From positions 27,647 through 91,646 of the forward strand of contig JAKOYN010000117.1 of assembly GCA_029780415.1 (NCBI GenBank): DNA of 64,000 nucleotides. Reading direction: 5' to 3'. Positions within the stretch are counted from its first letter, which is position 1, and each line of letters begins with the position of its first letter. The notes under the pieces are model-generated. The model worked only from the letters and a program-made list of their open reading frames with translations. It had not been told where the DNA came from and searched no databases. Source of the DNA: RXIX01 sp003989075. Its GTDB lineage: Bacteria > Pseudomonadota > Gammaproteobacteria > Competibacterales > Competibacteraceae. The translations under genes were made by a program, and so were the position numbers. Positions 52,665 through 60,648 of this stretch are shown one piece after another.

Positions 52665-53308
52665 GCGCACCGCTGCCCCGGCTGCTGGTGTTCGCCAAGG
52701 CGCCGGTACCGGGGCGGGTGAAAACCCGGCTGGCCGGGGTGCTGGGCACGCGCGGCGCGGCGCGGCTGTATCGGGTGCTGCTGCTGCGGACGCTGGCCAT
52801 GGCCACGGCTACGGCGCTGGGGCCGGTGGAGTTGTGGTGCGCACCCGACAGCCGGCATGGCTTTTTCAGCGCCTGCCGGCGCGCTTATGGCGTGCGTCTG
52901 TGCCGGCAGCGCAGTGGCGATCTGGGTGCGCGCATGGCGCATGCCCTGCGCCGGACCCTGATTGCAGGTGACAGCGCGCTGTTGATCGGTGGCGATTGCG
53001 TGTCGCTGAGTGAGGCTGAATTGCGCGCGGCGGCCGCTCATCTGGCTGGCGGCGCCGATGCCGTGCTGGGACCGGCAGCGGATGGTGGCTATGTACTGAT
53101 CGGTCTGCGCCGGCCCTGCCGGAGGCTGTTCGTGGGCATCGCCTGGGGTACGCCGCAGGTGCTGGCGGCGACCCGGCGGCGCCTGCACCGGCTCGGCGTG
53201 AACTGGTCCGAGCTGGCGCCGGGCTGGGATCTGGACACGCCGGCCGATCTGCGCCGCTGGCGACGGCTTCAGGTGGATTCGGCGTCGCCGAAGGCTTCAG
53301 TGGTATAG
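52652..53308 (+). CDS. DUF2064 glycosyltransferase-like protein
   Basis: This 218-residue nucleotidyl/glycosyltransferase-like protein of the TIGR04282/CofC-like family has the N-terminal substrate loop FAKAPVPGRVKTRLA, the metal-site equivalent IGGDCVSLS and the motif GPAADGGYVLIGL. The GTG at 52652 lies within the YkuD gene. The 3' end overlaps the convergent AMMECR1 gene by 40 bp, an unusually long convergent overlap. The substrate is unknown. Confidence 0.83.
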   Translation: MDRLSAPLPRLLVFAKAPVPGRVKTRLAGVLGTRGAARLYRVLLLRTLAMATATALGPVELWCAPDSRHGFFSACRRAYGVRLCRQRSGDLGARMAHALRRTLIAGDSALLIGGDCVSLSEAELRAAAAHLAGGADAVLGPAADGGYVLIGLRRPCRRLFVGIAWGTPQVLAATRRRLHRLGVNWSELAPGWDLDTPADLRRWRRLQVDSASPKASVV

Positions 53309-53862
53309 CGTTCGGCGCGCAGTTCCGGCGACCAGAAGTCCAGCGGCAGGCCGGCCTTGTGCTTGAGCTGGGCCAGGAACACATAGGGATCGGGCAACTG
53401 TTCCCACACCGCCGGCAGGAAGGTGGCGCGGCCACGGCGAAACTGCAGGATCAGCCCGTCGATACCCGGGCGCAACTGTGCCAGCAGCGCATCCTCGGAA
53501 TCAAAGTGCAAAGGCTCCGGCGGCGACAGCACGGCAATGTGCAGCTCCAGGTGTGCGAATTCCTCCGCGGCCAGTTCCGGAAAGCGCGGATCATCAAAGG
53601 CGGCCGCATAGGCGTGGGCGGCGATATCCTGCACCAGTGGCTGATGGGCGATGAGTGTGCCGATGCAGCCGCGCAACTGGCCCTGCTTTTCCAGGGTGAC
53701 AAAGGTGGCGCGCAGCGCTTGCAGGGATTCGGGGTAATCGCGTGGATCGACGGGCAGCGGCTGATGATGGTGCAGGCCATGCTGGATCGAGGCACGGGCA
53801 AGATCGAGCAGAATGCGACGTTCCCGGGGCGACAGGGTGGGTGCAGGAGAAGCAGTGAGCAT
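53269..53862 (-). CDS. amrA: AmmeMemoRadiSam system protein A (AMMECR1 domain)
   Basis: This 197-residue AMMECR1-domain protein has the invariant LRGCIGTL motif near residue 65 and DDPRFPELAAEEFAHLELHIAVLS, typical of the family. It has no signal peptide. With the MEMO and radical-SAM genes beside it, it forms the conserved but functionally unresolved AmmeMemoRadiSam set. It is downstream of the MEMO gene on the same strand (39-bp gap). Confidence 0.9.
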   Translation of the reverse strand: MLTASPAPTLSPRERRILLDLARASIQHGLHHHQPLPVDPRDYPESLQALRATFVTLEKQGQLRGCIGTLIAHQPLVQDIAAHAYAAAFDDPRFPELAAEEFAHLELHIAVLSPPEPLHFDSEDALLAQLRPGIDGLILQFRRGRATFLPAVWEQLPDPYVFLAQLKHKAGLPLDFWSPELRAERYTTEAFGDAEST

Positions 53863-53901
53863 GACGGAATCTCGGTACGGATGACGGATCAGGCAGAGGT
53901 T

Positions 53902-54690
53902 TCAGTGCAGCAGGTAGGCACCATAGCCGACGACCTGATCACGCGGGCCTGCGGTATCGCCGGAATTGCGCAGATCAACGGTGTCGATATGCAGGCCCTT
54001 ACGCCGCGCTGTCCATAGCAGGCCATTGAGTGGATTGCGCCCGCAGGCCTGCTCATAACCGATATCTTCATAGCGCAGCGTCTCGATGGCCCGCGAGGTC
54101 TCGCTGTCCATGTGCCGGGCGGTCAGGTAGTCGTGGTAGTGACTGAGATCGGAGCTGATCACGATCAGGGTTTCCGGCCCACCCCACAGCAATTCCAGCA
54201 CCGCGCCGACCGTTTCCGGCCGCGCATCACCGATGACCATCGGCACGAGCTGAAAATCGCCCAGCACGATCTGCAGGAACGGCAGGTGCACTTCCAGACT
54301 GTGTTCCTGGGCGTGAGCCTGTTCGAGGAAACCGACCTCCTCCAGTTGCTGCAACTGTTCGATGGCATTCTGGTCGATGGGGATAGTGCCGAGCGGGGTG
54401 GCAAAGGCGGTCATGCTGCTGACGGCGATGCCGCGAAAGCCAACGCGGTGGCTGGGGCCGAGCAGCAGCACCCGCTCGACGGTGCCGCGCGCGGCGCGCA
54501 GGCGCGCATAGGCGGAGGCAGCGACCGGCCCGGAGTAGATGTAGCCGGCGTGCGGGGCGATGATGGCCTTGGGTGACGGCTCTGCAAGCGGCTTGACCTG
54601 ATTCAGCAACTGCTGGATCTGGATGCGCAATTCAGCGGCATCCGCTGGATAAAACAGGCCCGCAACTGCGGGGGCGCGTACAGTATGCAT
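53902..54690 (-). CDS. amrB: AmmeMemoRadiSam system protein B (MEMO1 family)
   Basis: This 262-residue MEMO-family protein, of a fold related to non-haem iron dioxygenases, has the metal-site residues: His in APHAGYIYSG, His in GPSHRV and Cys in ACGRNPLNG. ISSDLSHYHDYLTA is also family-typical. It may bind iron or copper. It is divergent from the radical-SAM gene across a 134-bp gap and co-directional with the AMMECR1 gene. Confidence 0.92.
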   Translation of the reverse strand: MHTVRAPAVAGLFYPADAAELRIQIQQLLNQVKPLAEPSPKAIIAPHAGYIYSGPVAASAYARLRAARGTVERVLLLGPSHRVGFRGIAVSSMTAFATPLGTIPIDQNAIEQLQQLEEVGFLEQAHAQEHSLEVHLPFLQIVLGDFQLVPMVIGDARPETVGAVLELLWGGPETLIVISSDLSHYHDYLTARHMDSETSRAIETLRYEDIGYEQACGRNPLNGLLWTARRKGLHIDTVDLRNSGDTAGPRDQVVGYGAYLLH

Positions 54691-54824
54691 GGGTGTTCTC
54701 CCGGTGTCCTTTCAGGATCGCTAAACTCAGTTCAGTATAGGTGCCAGGACGCACGGCAACAGCACAAGCGCGGCCACCCGGCCGGTTTGGATAAAACAGG
54801 CGCCTTGGATCGAGGAGGACGCCC

Positions 54825-55919
54825 ATGAATGCGATAACCACCGATTTCTTTCCTACCCAGTACTGGCATGCGCTTGATGACGGGCGGCTGCAATGCGATG
54901 TCTGCCCGCGCTATTGCAAGCTGCACGAGGGCCAGCAGGGCCTGTGCTTTGTGCGCGGCTGTCACGACGGCCGGATCGTCCTGACCAGTTATGGCCGTTC
55001 CAGCGGCTTTTGCATCGATCCGATCGAGAAAAAGCCGCTCAACCATTTCCTGCCGGGTACGCCGGTGCTGTCGTTTGGCACTGCCGGCTGCAATCTGGCC
55101 TGCAAGTTCTGCCAGAACTGGGACATGAGCAAGTCGCGTGAAATGGATACCCTGGCCGATGCCGCTGCGCCGGACAAGCTGGCGCGGGTGGCGCATGAGC
55201 TGGGCTGCCGCAGCGTCGCCTACACCTATAACGATCCGGTCATCTTCATGGAATATGCCATCGATACCGCGATTGCCTGCCGCGAGTACGGCATTCGCTC
55301 GGTAGCGGTGACTGCCGGCTATATGTGCGAGGAGCCGCGCCGCGAGTTCTTCCGCTACATGGACGCCGCCAACGTCGATCTGAAGGCCTTCAGCGAAGAT
55401 TTCTACTGGAAGATCTGCGGTGGTCACCTGCAGGTGGTGCTCGACACTCTGTTGTACCTGAAGCAGGAAACCTCGGTCTGGTTCGAGATCACCACCCTGC
55501 TGATTCCCGGCGAAAATGATTCCGATGCCGAGCTGGAAGCGCTGACCCAGTGGGTGATGGAGCATCTCGGCCCGGATGTGCCGCTGCATTTCACCGCCTT
55601 TCATCCCGACTGGAAGATGATGAGCCACTCGCCGACGCCACCTTCGACCCTGAGCCGGGCGCGGCGCATCGCGCTGCAAAACGGTATCCATCATGCCTAT
55701 ACCGGCAACGTCAACGATGAAAAAGGCGGCAGCACCTATTGCCACCACTGCGGCCAGAAGCTGATCGGTCGCGACTGGTATACGCTCGGCGTGTGGAACC
55801 TGACTGCCGAAGGCCGCTGTAATAGCTGCGGCACGCCCTGTGCCGGCGTGTTTGAAGCCCAGCCCGGCACCTGGGGCGCGCGCCGCCGTCCGGTGCGCCT
55901 GCGGCAATTCGCCGATTGA
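54825..55919 (+). CDS. amrS: AmmeMemoRadiSam system radical SAM enzyme
   Basis: This 364-residue radical S-adenosylmethionine enzyme has the [4Fe-4S] motif CNLACKFCQNW (CxxxCxxC). Additional Cys lie in an N-terminal ribbon (CDVCPRYCKLHEGQQGLC) and a C-terminal zinc-ribbon-like segment (YCHHCG...CNSCGTPC). This architecture is specific for the AmmeMemoRadiSam family (related to pyruvate formate-lyase activases). The ATG follows GAGGAGGA. It is divergent from the MEMO gene. Confidence 0.93.
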   Translation: MNAITTDFFPTQYWHALDDGRLQCDVCPRYCKLHEGQQGLCFVRGCHDGRIVLTSYGRSSGFCIDPIEKKPLNHFLPGTPVLSFGTAGCNLACKFCQNWDMSKSREMDTLADAAAPDKLARVAHELGCRSVAYTYNDPVIFMEYAIDTAIACREYGIRSVAVTAGYMCEEPRREFFRYMDAANVDLKAFSEDFYWKICGGHLQVVLDTLLYLKQETSVWFEITTLLIPGENDSDAELEALTQWVMEHLGPDVPLHFTAFHPDWKMMSHSPTPPSTLSRARRIALQNGIHHAYTGNVNDEKGGSTYCHHCGQKLIGRDWYTLGVWNLTAEGRCNSCGTPCAGVFEAQPGTWGARRRPVRLRQFAD

Positions 55920-55970
55920 GGCGGCCATCGGTCGCTGCACTGAGAACTGAGAGCCTGTACCAAAATCCCG

Positions 55971-56816
55971 ATGCTCAGCTATCGCCATGCCTTTCATGCC
56001 GGCAATTTCGCCGATGTCTTCAAGCACATTCTGCTGCTGCAACTGCTGCACAGCCTGCGCCGCAAGGACAAACCGTTTTGCGTGTTCGACACCCACGCCG
56101 GCGCAGGTCGCTACGATCTGCACGCGCTGGCCGCGGCCAGGAACCGCGAGTTTGCCGCTGGCATCGGCGCCTTGTGGCCAGCGCCGGTGCTGGGCGCGGA
56201 GTTAAGCGACTATCGCGACCAGGTGCGGGCGCTGAATCCCGATGGCGCGCTGCGCTATTACCCCGGTTCGCCCTGGCTGAGCCGCGCCCTGCTGCGCCCC
56301 GGTGACCGGCTGCTGTTGACCGAACTGCACCCCGGCGACTATCCGCTGCTCAAGGCGACCTTTGCCGGTGATCGGCAGGTCGCGGTGCATCACGCCGACG
56401 GCTACGCATCCCTGAAAGCCTTTCTGCCGCCACCGGAGCGCCGGGGTCTGGTATTCCTCGATCCGGCCTTTGAGCGCAGGGACGAGTTTGAGCGATTGCG
56501 TGCAGCGGTGCAGACGATCCACCAGCGCTGGCCGGGCGGGATCGTGGCTCTCTGGTATCCGATCCTTGAGCGCATCCCAAGCCAGCGCTGGCAGCGGCAG
56601 CTCCAGGAGTTGGGCATTCCGGCGATCCTGTGCGCCGAGCTTGGCCTGCAACCGTATGACGCACCGCGTGGCCTGCACGGCACGGGCATGGTGATCATCA
56701 ATCCCCCCTGGCAGTTCGACCAGATGCTTGGCCGCCTGCTGCCGGAACTGCTTGAACGGCTCGGCGGTGGCGTGCACGGCCAGACCCGGCTTGATTGGCT
56801 GGTGCCGGCGCCCTGA
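55971..56816 (+). CDS. rlmJ: 23S rRNA adenine(2030)-N6-methyltransferase RlmJ
   Basis: RlmJ methylates A2030 of 23S rRNA. The 281-residue protein starts MLSYRHAFHAGNFADVFKH, with the Tyr and His-rich N-terminus characteristic of RlmJ, and has the SAM-binding DTHAGAGRYDL. The catalytic motif IV, normally DPPY, reads DPAF here (D164-A166-F167). Asp is kept but Pro and Tyr are altered, so activity deserves checking. The spacing to the radical-SAM gene is 51 bp. Confidence 0.9.
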   Translation: MLSYRHAFHAGNFADVFKHILLLQLLHSLRRKDKPFCVFDTHAGAGRYDLHALAAARNREFAAGIGALWPAPVLGAELSDYRDQVRALNPDGALRYYPGSPWLSRALLRPGDRLLLTELHPGDYPLLKATFAGDRQVAVHHADGYASLKAFLPPPERRGLVFLDPAFERRDEFERLRAAVQTIHQRWPGGIVALWYPILERIPSQRWQRQLQELGIPAILCAELGLQPYDAPRGLHGTGMVIINPPWQFDQMLGRLLPELLERLGGGVHGQTRLDWLVPAP

Positions 56817-56854
56817 GCTTTCCCCCCAATCCACAAACCTGACGCCCATTCGCC

Positions 56855-57703
56855 ATGGCCCATACCACGCTGATTACCGCCGCTACTCTGCACGCCCATC
56901 TCGATGATCCCGACTGGGTGGTGGTCGATTGCCGCTTCAATCTGGCCGATCCGGACGCCGGTCGCCGCGCCTATCAGGCCGGCCATATTCCCGGTGCCCG
57001 CTATGCCCATCTCGACGAGGATCTGTCCGCGCCCGTGACCGCTACGACCGGCCGGCATCCGCTGCCCGATCCGGCCCGGCTGGCGGCAACACTGGGCGCC
57101 TGGGGCATTGGTCCCGAAACCCAGGTGCTTGCCTATGACGATCTGGGCGGGATGCTGGCGGCGGCGCGGCTGTGGTGGCTGCTGCGCTGGCTGGGCCATG
57201 CAGCGGTGGCGGTGCTGGATGGCGGTCTACCGGCCTGGACGCGCGCCGGCCTGCCGCTGGATACGGATGTGCCGGTGATTGCGGCGCAGACCTTTACAGC
57301 GCGTCCGGATAACCGGCTGTGGCTGACGGTGGAGCAGGTGCAGGCACTGCCTGCGCATGAGCTGCTGCTTGATGCCCGCGGTGCGGCGCGTTATCGGGGC
57401 GAGATGGAGCCGATTGATCCGGTCGCCGGCCACATTCCTGGCGCGCTCAATCTGCCTACCGAAAGCAATCTGGCTGCCGATGGCTGCTTTCTGCCGGCCG
57501 CCGCCTTGCGGACCCGGTTCGCGGCACTGCTGGGCGAACGGCCGGCGGCAACGGTGGTGCACAGCTGCGGTTCTGGGGTCACTGCCTGCCATAACCTGCT
57601 GGCGATGGAGGTCGCCGGGCTATCCGGTTCACGGCTGTACGCGGGGTCCTGGAGCGAGTGGATTCGCGATCCGCAACGGCCGGTGGCGACCGGTGCGGCC
57701 TGA
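56855..57703 (+). CDS. sseA: 3-mercaptopyruvate sulfurtransferase
   Basis: This 282-residue two-domain rhodanese transfers sulfur from 3-mercaptopyruvate to a thiol acceptor. The C-terminal active-site loop CGSGVTA identifies it as a mercaptopyruvate rather than a thiosulfate sulfurtransferase (which has CRKGVT). The N-domain has the usual VDCRFNLADPDAGRRAYQAGHIPGA. The gene is followed by a large hairpin. Confidence 0.92.
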   Translation: MAHTTLITAATLHAHLDDPDWVVVDCRFNLADPDAGRRAYQAGHIPGARYAHLDEDLSAPVTATTGRHPLPDPARLAATLGAWGIGPETQVLAYDDLGGMLAAARLWWLLRWLGHAAVAVLDGGLPAWTRAGLPLDTDVPVIAAQTFTARPDNRLWLTVEQVQALPAHELLLDARGAARYRGEMEPIDPVAGHIPGALNLPTESNLAADGCFLPAAALRTRFAALLGERPAATVVHSCGSGVTACHNLLAMEVAGLSGSRLYAGSWSEWIRDPQRPVATGAA

Positions 57704-57791
57704 TCGTGCCGGCATTTTCCGTGAATTTTTCCGGTTTTGTTGAAAATTATCCTGAAAATCAGCATCATGACCGGGAAATGCCGGGTGATCG
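57702..57791 (+). repeat. Long imperfect hairpin between sseA and the MltD-like gene
   Basis: Arms at 57709-57721 (CCGGCATTTTCCG) and 57772-57784 (CGGGAAATGCCGG) pair over 13 bp with one G-U wobble. Outside them GATC (57702-57705) and GATC (57787-57790) can extend the stem after a small mismatch. The 50-nt loop is AT-rich and contains TTTTGTTGAAAA. It could end the sseA transcript or form a leader for the next gene. Confidence 0.5.
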
Positions 57792-57871
57792 CCCGCGTGA
57801 TGTCCTCAACCTTGCGTGGACGTGATCGTTCGTGCCGGCCGCATGTCACCGCTACGACCGGAAAAATAACG

Positions 57872-59392
57872 ATGCCAAGAACCTTTTTTGCGGCGCCTGC
57901 CGTGCTCTGTTTAGCGACTACACTTGGCGCCTGCGCGGCGCTACCACAACCCGAGAGCAGTTCTGAAGCACCATCCAGCATAACGGCGGCTGTGACAGAA
58001 TCCGCCCCGGATACCGCTACAGCGCCGGTCAGTGCCCCGGCCAGTGCCACATCCGCCGCAGTTGCCACCGCCTCGGCGGATGTGGCTGTGATACGCCCGG
58101 CAGCAGCGGCGCCGCCCGTATCGACCCCGGGGCAACCCCGCATTACTGTGGTGTTGCCGACTGAGCCGGGCGCGATCAAGGCCGCTGTCCAGGCCTCGGT
58201 TACGCGCGCATCCAAACCTGCGGCGGTGACGGCCGCGGCCACAGCCCAGCCGGTGGCGCCGCGTGCGCTGGCCCCTGTCAAGAGCAGGGAAAGTGGCAAA
58301 GGCCGCACCGTTGCCAAGGCGGCTTCGCCGCTCGCCAGCCCGGATCTCTGGGTGCGCATGCGCGGGCGCATGGCGCTGGCCGATATCGAACATCCGCGCA
58401 TCACCGAACAGCTTGAAACGCTCAAACGTCAGCCTGGCTATCTGAACCTGTTTACCCAGCGCGCCCGCCCCTATCTGCACTATATCGTCGAGAATATTGA
58501 CCGGCGCGGCCTGCCGATGGATCTGGCCCTGCTGCCGATGGTGGAAAGTGCCTTTGATCCCACTGCGCTGTCGCCCAAGGATGCTGCCGGACTCTGGCAA
58601 ATCATTCCCAGCACCGGCCAGGAATGGGGGCTGCTGCTGGCCGAGGGTTATGACGGGCGCCTGGATATTCACACCTCAACCGGAGTGGCGCTGCGCTATC
58701 TGCGCTATCTGAACCAGCAATTCAACGGCGACTGGCTGCTGGCCCTGGCCGCCTACAACGCCGGGCCGCGCGCGGTGCAGGATGCGATCAAGGCCCGAAC
58801 CGCTGAAGCCGCGCCGGTGATCGCCTATCCTGGTCTGGACACCCAGCCGCTGGTTCGCGAGGTTCTGGCGACCGTGGACCCAGCGGACACAACGCCGGTT
58901 TCGCAGTCGCTGTTTTGGAGCCTGAAACTGCCCAAGGAAACCCAGGACTATGTCCCGCGCATCGTCGCCCTGGCGCATGTCGTCGCCAATCCCGGCGCCT
59001 ATGGTCTAAAGCTGCCGGTGATCGACAACCAGCCCTATCTGTACCGGGTTGATCTGACTGCTGATCAAAAGGTGATCGACAGCATCACCGCCGCCGGTAT
59101 CCCGCTGGAGGATTTCAGCCGTTTCAATCCCGGTTTCAAGCAGGGTGTTGAACCGCCGGCCCGTGCCTATAATCTCCTGCTGCCGCGCGAGCAGGCGCAG
59201 ACCCTGGTGGCCAGCGCACCCGGCGCCCAATTGGTCGCGCCAAGCCGGTACACGGTGCGCAAAGGGGAAACCCTCGCAGCCATCGCCCGCCGCCATGGCG
59301 TGCCATCCGGACAGCTGGCACAGTGGAATGGTCTGAACGACCGTGTGGCGCTGAAAGCCGGCCAGCAGTTGATCGTCTATCCCTCCTCCTGA
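57872..59392 (+). CDS. MltD-like lytic transglycosylase lipoprotein with LysM
   Basis: This 506-residue outer-membrane lipoprotein cleaves peptidoglycan. The lipobox LGAC lies near residue 20. A long Ala/Thr/Pro-rich linker (about 25-160) precedes the SLT domain (about 200-320), which has the catalytic Glu in VESAFDPTALS, AAGLWQIIPSTG and AYNAGP. A single LysM domain at the C-terminus (YTVRKGETLAAIARRHGVP) binds peptidoglycan. MltD of enteric bacteria has two or more LysM copies. The ATG at 57872 starts the signal peptide; upstream in-frame codons are inside the hairpin region and not supported. Confidence 0.88.
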   Translation: MPRTFFAAPAVLCLATTLGACAALPQPESSSEAPSSITAAVTESAPDTATAPVSAPASATSAAVATASADVAVIRPAAAAPPVSTPGQPRITVVLPTEPGAIKAAVQASVTRASKPAAVTAAATAQPVAPRALAPVKSRESGKGRTVAKAASPLASPDLWVRMRGRMALADIEHPRITEQLETLKRQPGYLNLFTQRARPYLHYIVENIDRRGLPMDLALLPMVESAFDPTALSPKDAAGLWQIIPSTGQEWGLLLAEGYDGRLDIHTSTGVALRYLRYLNQQFNGDWLLALAAYNAGPRAVQDAIKARTAEAAPVIAYPGLDTQPLVREVLATVDPADTTPVSQSLFWSLKLPKETQDYVPRIVALAHVVANPGAYGLKLPVIDNQPYLYRVDLTADQKVIDSITAAGIPLEDFSRFNPGFKQGVEPPARAYNLLLPREQAQTLVASAPGAQLVAPSRYTVRKGETLAAIARRHGVPSGQLAQWNGLNDRVALKAGQQLIVYPSS

Positions 59393-59428
59393 GCATCGTT
59401 TACCCCCCATCCTCGCAGGATCACCGGC

Positions 59429-59456
59429 GCGGGCCTGTGCCCGCAGCCGCGGCTGC
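59429..59456 (+). terminator. Tandem hairpins after the MltD-like gene
   Basis: Two adjacent hairpins share a few bases: GCGGGC-CTGT-GCCCGC (59429-59444) and the 14-bp palindrome GCAGCCGCGGCTGC (59443-59456). They are followed by TACACTTTTCT, a short T-containing run. They probably end the mltD-like transcript. Confidence 0.45.
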
Positions 59457-59470
59457 TACACTTTTCTGTG

Positions 59471-59491
59471 CACGATTTGAAGCAAATCGTG
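59471..59491. promoter_or_regulatory. Perfect 9-bp palindrome upstream of the PhaC-like gene
   Basis: CACGATTTG (59471-59479) and CAAATCGTG (59483-59491) are exact inverted repeats separated by AAG. The site lies 49 bp before the PhaC-like ATG at 59541. Its symmetry and position suit a repressor operator, but it could also form an RNA hairpin in the leader. Confidence 0.5.
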
Positions 59492-59540
59492 TAACCGTAC
59501 CGTTCGCCCAAAACCATAATGCAAGTTGAACGAGGGCAAC

Positions 59541-60524
59541 ATGTTAGACCCCATCTTTTATGCGAACTCCAACGCGCAGCCCTATTACCAGGATAGCAAT
59601 TTCAATATCTGGAAATTCCCTGCCCAGCCCGAAGCAGGCAAGCGGCAAAAGCGCCCCCTGATCCTGAATTACTCGATCATGACCCGGGCCTATGGAACCT
59701 TCTTTAACGACGACAGCTTTATTTCCTTCTTCAATAAGCACGGCTTTGATGTATATCTGATGGACTGGGGCAAGGAAAGCATCTTTACCCTGTCCGGCTG
59801 GACACTGGACAAACTGGCCGATACTCTGAACGACAAGGCTATATCGCCACTGCTTGAAGAATACGGAGTGGATAGCCTCAATATCTTCGGCATCTGCATT
59901 GGCGGTCTGATTACCTCGCATCTCATTAACCGGAAGATGCAGAACGACAAGGATTACGCAAAGCGGTTTCACAAGATCGCCTATTATGGCTCACCGATTC
60001 TCGGCAGTCGCGACCTGGGAATGGGCAGAACCTTCCTGAATTTTTACCACACAATGAAGCCCTATCGACCGGCCCTGGAGAATAGCGGCATTTCCCTGTT
60101 TACACTCGATATGATGATAATGCAGGGCACCAGCAATTCAATGACGCAATGGTTCTGGCAGCGTTTCTGGGAGGCCGGACCCAAGACGTTCTCGGAAGCA
60201 CTGATGCTCACCTGCGATGACCGCTGGGTGCCGTTCGCGGCGCTGATGGACATTCTGGAGGAAGGTTTTGCATCAGGCGAGAAAACCAAGGAATCCTTCC
60301 ACTTCTACGGCGATGTATCCAACATCCATTTCTTCAATATGGTCGGCGAGCATGACTTTCTGGTGATGCCCTCGGCTTCCATCGTGGAATGGAATTCCCC
60401 AGTGCCGCAACAGTTTGCTTCTTTCGAACAGATGATCTTCCCGGGTGGTCACTTTGTATTCGCGCGGCCGGGATTCAAGGAAGAAAAGGAAAAACTGGCG
60501 GTTTGGTTTAAGGATGTCGCGTAA
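59541..60524 (+). CDS. PHA synthase-like protein, class III PhaC type
   Basis: This 327-residue alpha/beta hydrolase resembles class III poly(3-hydroxyalkanoate) synthase, which polymerises hydroxyacyl-CoA at granules. The lipase-box-like motif GICIGG puts the nucleophile at Cys119. VYLMDWG is the PhaC signature, and the other catalytic residues are Asp272 (GEHDFLV) and His304 (FPGGHFVF). The Cys-Asp spacing of 153 equals that of the Allochromatium enzyme as I recall it. No phaE partner is nearby and the protein is slightly short, so a divergent synthase or depolymerase-like role is possible. Base composition is somewhat AT-richer than the surroundings. ATG 59541 follows CGAGGG. Confidence 0.82.
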   Translation: MLDPIFYANSNAQPYYQDSNFNIWKFPAQPEAGKRQKRPLILNYSIMTRAYGTFFNDDSFISFFNKHGFDVYLMDWGKESIFTLSGWTLDKLADTLNDKAISPLLEEYGVDSLNIFGICIGGLITSHLINRKMQNDKDYAKRFHKIAYYGSPILGSRDLGMGRTFLNFYHTMKPYRPALENSGISLFTLDMMIMQGTSNSMTQWFWQRFWEAGPKTFSEALMLTCDDRWVPFAALMDILEEGFASGEKTKESFHFYGDVSNIHFFNMVGEHDFLVMPSASIVEWNSPVPQQFASFEQMIFPGGHFVFARPGFKEEKEKLAVWFKDVA

Positions 60525-60545
60525 CGCCTGAAGCGTCCCGGCTAT

Positions 60546-60584
60546 CCCCGTGATTGCAACGCCAGATGAGTTGCAGTCACGGGG
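60546..60584. terminator. Bidirectional hairpin between convergent genes
   Basis: Arms CCCCGTGATTGCAAC (60546-60560) and GTTGCAGTCACGGGG (60570-60584) form a 15-bp stem with one G-U wobble and a 9-nt loop. It lies in the 124-bp gap where the PhaC-like gene and the serine dehydratase gene converge, and is a good candidate for a two-way terminator despite lacking long T-tracts. Confidence 0.6.
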
Positions 60585-60648
60585 CAGGCAATGTCTGTTT
60601 CAGCATGACTACACGTGGTTTTCCGCCGCGAATGCATGAAACGTGGCT

